A stretch of DNA of 50,676 bases. It comes from DASQUK01 sp046723645 (GTDB lineage Bacteria > Actinomycetota > Acidimicrobiia > Acidimicrobiales > VFJN01). Positions 47,973 through 50,676 of the stretch are shown in pieces. The position numbers and the translations under genes were made by a program. The notes under the pieces are model-generated. The model was not told the DNA's origin and ran no database searches. It saw only the letters and a program-made list of their open reading frames with translations. How positions within the stretch are numbered: the stretch's first letter is position 1; each line of letters opens with the position of its first letter. Where the stretch lies: NCBI GenBank assembly GCA_046723645.1, contig JBKOUY010000089.1:1-50676 (forward strand), in the 5' to 3' direction.

Positions 47973-48019
47973 GGTCTCCTAAGCGTTAGGCCGCAGGTTC
48001 CAGTCCTGCCGGGGGACCA
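47973..48019 (+). other. tRNA-Arg(CCU) 3'-half fragment (attachment remnant)
   Basis: GGTCTCCTAAGC matches the anticodon loop region of tRNA-Arg(CCU), and a T-arm (GCAGG-TTCCAGT-CCTGC) with GGGGG-ACCA follows. The 5' half does not fold: the anticodon stem has mismatches and no acceptor partner is found. It is therefore a fragment, as left by an element that once integrated at a tRNA-Arg gene. The rest of the 47755-48073 interval shows no gene. Confidence 0.6.
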
Positions 48020-48073
48020 ACTCGCAGGCAACGTTCGCCGGCGTGGCAGCCGAGCTACCGACCATTTCCGCTG

Positions 48074-48300
48074 ATGCAGTACGAGCTTCTCGACTACCAG
48101 TGCACTGTCGCCATCGACGTGTTGAACCGTCTCGCCCGGGCCCGGTCTGACTGGGCCAACGGCGACAGGTCGTCCTTCGCGCTGTCCCCGATTACCGGGG
48201 CCGGTAAGACCGTCATCGCGACCGCAGTGATCGAAGCGACCGTTTTCGGCTCAGCAGACCTCGGGCGTCAACCCCGACCCCACAGCCGACGTTCCTTTGG
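48074..48300 (+). pseudogene. Truncated DEAD/DEAH-box helicase N-terminus
   Basis: Begins MQYELLDYQCTVAIDVLNRL and contains the ATP site SPITGAGKTVIATAVIEATVFG, as in restriction-type (Res/type III) and other defence helicases. A frameshift near 48263 follows; the next frame continues with GVNPDPTADVPLDG and then loses the family. Only about 75 of an expected 800 or more residues remain. It ends shortly before a tRNA-Leu 3' repeat, so a defence gene was probably cut by a later integration. Confidence 0.6.
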
Positions 48301-48474
48301 ATGGGACTGCCGCGCCATCTGGTGACAGTCATCACCTTGTCAGCACTTTGTCCGCGAACGACCCCGAATCAGGGCATCCAGCGAATTACAAGGCAGCACG
48401 GAACTGCGGCGGAGACGAACCACTGACGAGCACGAACGCAAACTACACGGCACCGGATGACAGCCCGAGACCAC

Positions 48475-48499
48475 GGGTTCAAGTCCCCCCTCCGACACC
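48475..48499 (+). repeat. Perfect 25-bp copy of tRNA-Leu 3' end
   Basis: Identical to 23879-23903 over 25 bases, covering the T-loop to two bases past the discriminator base. It is the cleanest of the attachment-like repeats and lies about 24.6 kb from the tRNA gene. Confidence 0.85.
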
Positions 48500-48530
48500 A
48501 CTGCGATGCCTCGGGACACCGTGCACAGGT

Positions 48531-49786
48531 GTTCGGGACATCGTTCACGTTTTGGGCTGGGGTTGGTAGTCGCGGCTGGGATCGAGTTCGAAGTCGCGGA
48601 GTAGCTGGCCGTTGGTGGTGGTGATGCGGACGTGGAGGTCCTTGACGAGGACCAGGACTGGTTGATGGCGGTGACGTCGGCCGATGCCGATGTGGTGCAG
48701 TCGGCTGCCGTGGCGCAGGGTGAGTTTGCCGGACGCGTCGACGGTGTCGTGGCGGACTCGGTAGTGGGCGTCGTCGAGGCGGATTCCTGAGGGCTTGGCC
48801 TTTGGTCGGGCGTCGTAGGCCTCTTTGGGTGTTGCGTCGGCCGAGGGCATGGTGAGGCCGAAGGTGGTTGTAGTAGCGGCGGAACTCGTCGAGGTGTCGC
48901 TGCAGGCCGGCCCGCGATCGTGAAGGGCGCCGGTTGGCGAGCCAGCGCTTCTGGGTCTTGTGGAACCGTTCCACCTTTCCGCAGGTCTGGGGGTGGTAGG
49001 GCCGGGAGTGGGCAAAGGCGATGCCCCGGGCGTTGAGCGTCAGCTCCAGAGCGACCCGGCCGACGCCGCGGTAGCGGCCGGTGTAGACGGCGCCGTTATC
49101 GGAGAGCAGTCTGGCGGGATCACCCCAGGTAGCGGCCGCTTGGCGGAAGCAGGCGTCGACGTCGGACGCTTTGAACACCGGCCGGCAGACACTGGCGATG
49201 CACAGCCGCGAGTGGTCGTCGACGATGTTGAGGATCTCGACGTCGGTCCCGTCGGCGAGGGCCCAGTGGGTGATGTCGGTCTGCCACAGCTCGTTGGGCA
49301 TGGCTGCCTCGAAGCGGATGTAGGAGCTCTTGGGCCGCTTGTGGGGCTGGGGGGTGACAAAGCCACGGTCGGTCAGGATCCGCCAGATCGTGCTGAGGGC
49401 GGGACAGTGCCCGTGACGACGCTCGAGGTGGGCGGCAATCGTCGCCGCGCCGGCTTCATGGCCAGCCCGATCGAGCCTCTTGCGGATGGCGATGATCTCG
49501 TCCTCGATCTCCGCCGGCGTCTGATTGGGTGAGCGATGCGGCCGACGAGACCGGGGCCCTAACCCGGCATCACCCTCGTCGAGGTAACGCTGGACAAGGG
49601 TGATGATCCAGCGCCGGGAGATGCCGTAGTCGCGAGCGACCGCGCTCTTGGAACGGCCCTCGAACACCACCGCCGCCACGACCAGCTCGGCCATCCCCAT
49701 CGCTCACCCCTTCTCCAGAGGTGTGAACGATGTCCCCAGACAGGTGTGAACGATGTCCCGAGACAGGTGTGAACGATGTCCTGAAC
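48531..49786 (-). mobile_element. IS481-family insertion sequence, about 1.26 kb
   Basis: Terminal inverted repeats: 48531-48548 (GTTCGGGACATCGTTCAC) and 49769-49786 in inverted form match at 17 of 18 bases. The transposase gene on the minus strand fills the element. Both ends also carry tandem subterminal copies of the repeat (two imperfect copies on the left with 22-bp spacing, three on the right with 23-bp spacing). It lies between two tRNA-Leu 3' repeats. No clear target duplication is seen. Confidence 0.8.
48545..49700 (-). pseudogene. IS481-type DDE transposase, frameshifted
   Basis: Transposase reading MGMAELVVAAVVFEGRSKSA with helix-turn-helix (AVARDYGISRRWIITLVQRY), then the integrase core: first Asp in ELWQTDITHW, second in LLSDNGAVYTGR, and Glu in HPQTCGKVERFHK, the IS481 pattern. 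After YNHLRPHHALGRR the frame turns to Arg/Pro/His-rich text, while the neighbouring frame continues correctly (TPKEAYDARPKAKPS, ending LLRDFELDPSRDYQPQPKT). One extra base near 48832-48833 explains it. All three catalytic residues lie before the break. A programmed +1 shift is not known for this family, so I treat it as a mutation or a base-call error. Confidence 0.8.
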
Positions 49787-49787
49787 T
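49719..49787. repeat. Three 23-bp direct repeats at the transposase-start end of the IS
   Basis: Units begin at 49719, 49742 and 49765 and share AGGTGTGAACGATGTCC; the last includes the terminal inverted repeat. They lie 18-87 bases upstream of the transposase start and may be multiple transposase binding sites. Confidence 0.75.
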
Positions 49788-49788
49788 C

Positions 49789-49807
49789 ACAGACCCCCTC
49801 CGACACC
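49789..49807 (+). repeat. tRNA-Leu 3'-end repeat (partial)
   Basis: These 19 bases are identical to 29791-29809, including the extra ACAG before the C-run that the tRNA gene itself lacks. The two copies are thus related to each other beyond the tRNA sequence. Another short copy (CCACCTCCGACAC) follows at about 49816-49827. Confidence 0.65.
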
Positions 49808-49820
49808 ACGACTCCCACCT

Positions 49821-49845
49821 CCGACACGCTCACCGAGTGTGTCGG
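49821..49845 (+). terminator. Hairpin with T-run at the right island edge
   Basis: A 10-bp stem with one G-U pair (49821-49830 with 49836-49845) and a 5-base loop is followed within about 10 bases by ATTTTTC. It has the form of an intrinsic terminator. Confidence 0.45.
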
Positions 49846-50676
49846 ATTCGCCATTTTTCGGGTCATGTCACGTCCGTAAGCACACTCTGCGTGGCGAAAT
49901 GGGTGTGTAACCGCCACCCCCACGCCCGACACGACCGACGGCGTGTTTGGGCTGGTCACAGGCCTGTGGCGCAGCAACGAGTGTCGCCCTGCAAACGGCT
50001 TGCTAATACGAGCGGGCCGATGGGGGATGCCAGTCCTCGCCGCTAGCGCCGTGACGCATGCGATCGATGCCGCGGGTGTGCACTCTGCGATGTGGGGACA
50101 CCAGGTAAGGCCTGTCGCCGCTATGGGGCGAACCGGTGAATTCGCCGTGTCGAGCACCCGGGATCAGGTTCGTCCGCCGGCGGGGCGCTGTCGTCATTTC
50201 CACGCAGGGTGGCGAGATGCAGGCCGAGCCCGTGGCTCAGGTCGTTCCAACCCGGACGCCGGACCGGCGACGTGCGCCAGATGCCGTTCGGTGCTCAGGC
50301 CCACGGGCGCGACGTGCCATGGCCACGTTCTGGCGCGGGTGATCTGTGCTCGCGTTCTGGCGCGTTCCGCGTATTCCGAGGGTGCGGGAGATCGGCAGAT
50401 CTGTACGCGACGGTCGCGCCTGTTGAGGCTCAGTGCGCTTACGAACGCCAGCGTGTCGGAAACCTCTGTCTCTACGCTGCCTGGGCAACCGCCGCGTGAC
50501 GGTATTCCGAGCGTTTGAGGTCACGCCCGGCGACGACCAGGCCCGCGTGCCACCCGGGCGCCCGACCACCATCTGGGGGATGGACCATCGCGATGTCAGC
50601 TCCGCTACGGACCAGGGTCCATGAGATGACCGAGTTCGAATTCCACATCTCGCCGGTGTCGAATTCGTCACGACCC
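49846..50676. other. No convincing gene
   Basis: Frames exist on both strands (for example 49943-50518 plus and 50237-50671 minus) but have Arg/Ser/Pro-rich or shadow-like composition, lack ribosome binding sites and show no motif. A repeated GTTCTGGCGCG occurs near 50327 and 50353. It may be decayed DNA right of the island. Confidence 0.5.

Larger units (their letters stand above)
23902..49807. mobile_element. Composite genomic island array at tRNA-Leu
   Basis: Everything from the tRNA-Leu 3' end to the last copy of that end looks accessory. Copies of the tRNA 3' sequence divide it into pieces of about 5.9, 12.5, 6.2 and 1.3 kb. The pieces hold pseudogenes, small operons, an IS481-type element and a tRNA-Arg fragment, whereas the left 23.7 kb holds two long, intact housekeeping-style operons. 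No tyrosine or serine integrase is seen within the window, so the elements are either decayed or mobilised from elsewhere. The outer limits are inference. Confidence 0.5.

Noticed and set aside
49943..50518. 191-codon frame at the right end
   Set aside because: No start signal, no recognisable motif, and composition like non-coding high-GC DNA.

Overview
The window reads as high-GC actinobacterial chromosome. The two aspartate-rich lipoproteins (lipobox Cys followed by GGDDDD), the frequent GTG starts, the ATGA/GTGA gene overlaps and the TANNNT -10 elements placed 7 bases from a start codon (leaderless mRNAs) all fit this. The style of the lipoproteins suggests Acidimicrobiia, but that is inference from pattern and not a database result.

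Bases 1-12.4 kb hold two complete oligopeptide/dipeptide-type ABC importer operons in tandem. Each has the order substrate-binding lipoprotein, two permeases, two ATPases, and each has a perfect GC-rich hairpin between the lipoprotein gene and the first permease. The second binding protein is circularly permuted: its usual N-terminal segment lies at its C-terminus, behind a normal lipoprotein signal peptide. A secG gene (12.4-12.7 kb) follows.

Bases 12.7-23.7 kb are one aerobic CO dehydrogenase / xanthine-dehydrogenase-type molybdenum hydroxylase cluster. It encodes two large subunits (both with the form II loop AYRGAGR) flanking the 2Fe-2S subunit, then the FAD subunit, a MoxR/CoxD AAA+ ATPase, a CoxE von Willebrand protein, an XdhC/CoxI pair split into two genes, a MocA-like nucleotidyltransferase, and a tail-anchored CoxG.

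A tRNA-Leu(GAG) gene at 23.8 kb marks a sharp change. From here to about 49.8 kb the DNA is accessory: partial copies of the tRNA-Leu 3' end recur near 29.8, 42.3, 48.5 and 49.8 kb, together with pseudogenes, a tRNA-Arg fragment, a helicase remnant and a frameshifted IS481-type transposase. This looks like serial integration at the tRNA gene; no integrase is visible in the window. Segment 1 (23.9-29.8 kb) carries a flavin monooxygenase-like protein, an ArsI/CadI protein divergent from a Cys-tailed sigma factor across a perfect palindrome, and a methyltransferase divergent from an HxlR-type regulator. Segment 2 (29.8-42.3 kb) carries a large MalT-like LuxR regulator in the middle of a locus of ABC exporter genes, a lone NuoF-like protein, several alpha/beta hydrolases and NAD(P)-binding proteins. 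Four promoters in this locus share one architecture with the same spacing, which suggests a self-contained regulon. Segment 3 (42.3-48.5 kb) has a five-gene operon of very small proteins joined by start-stop overlaps and a cyclase-ATPase protein. The last 0.85 kb shows no convincing gene.
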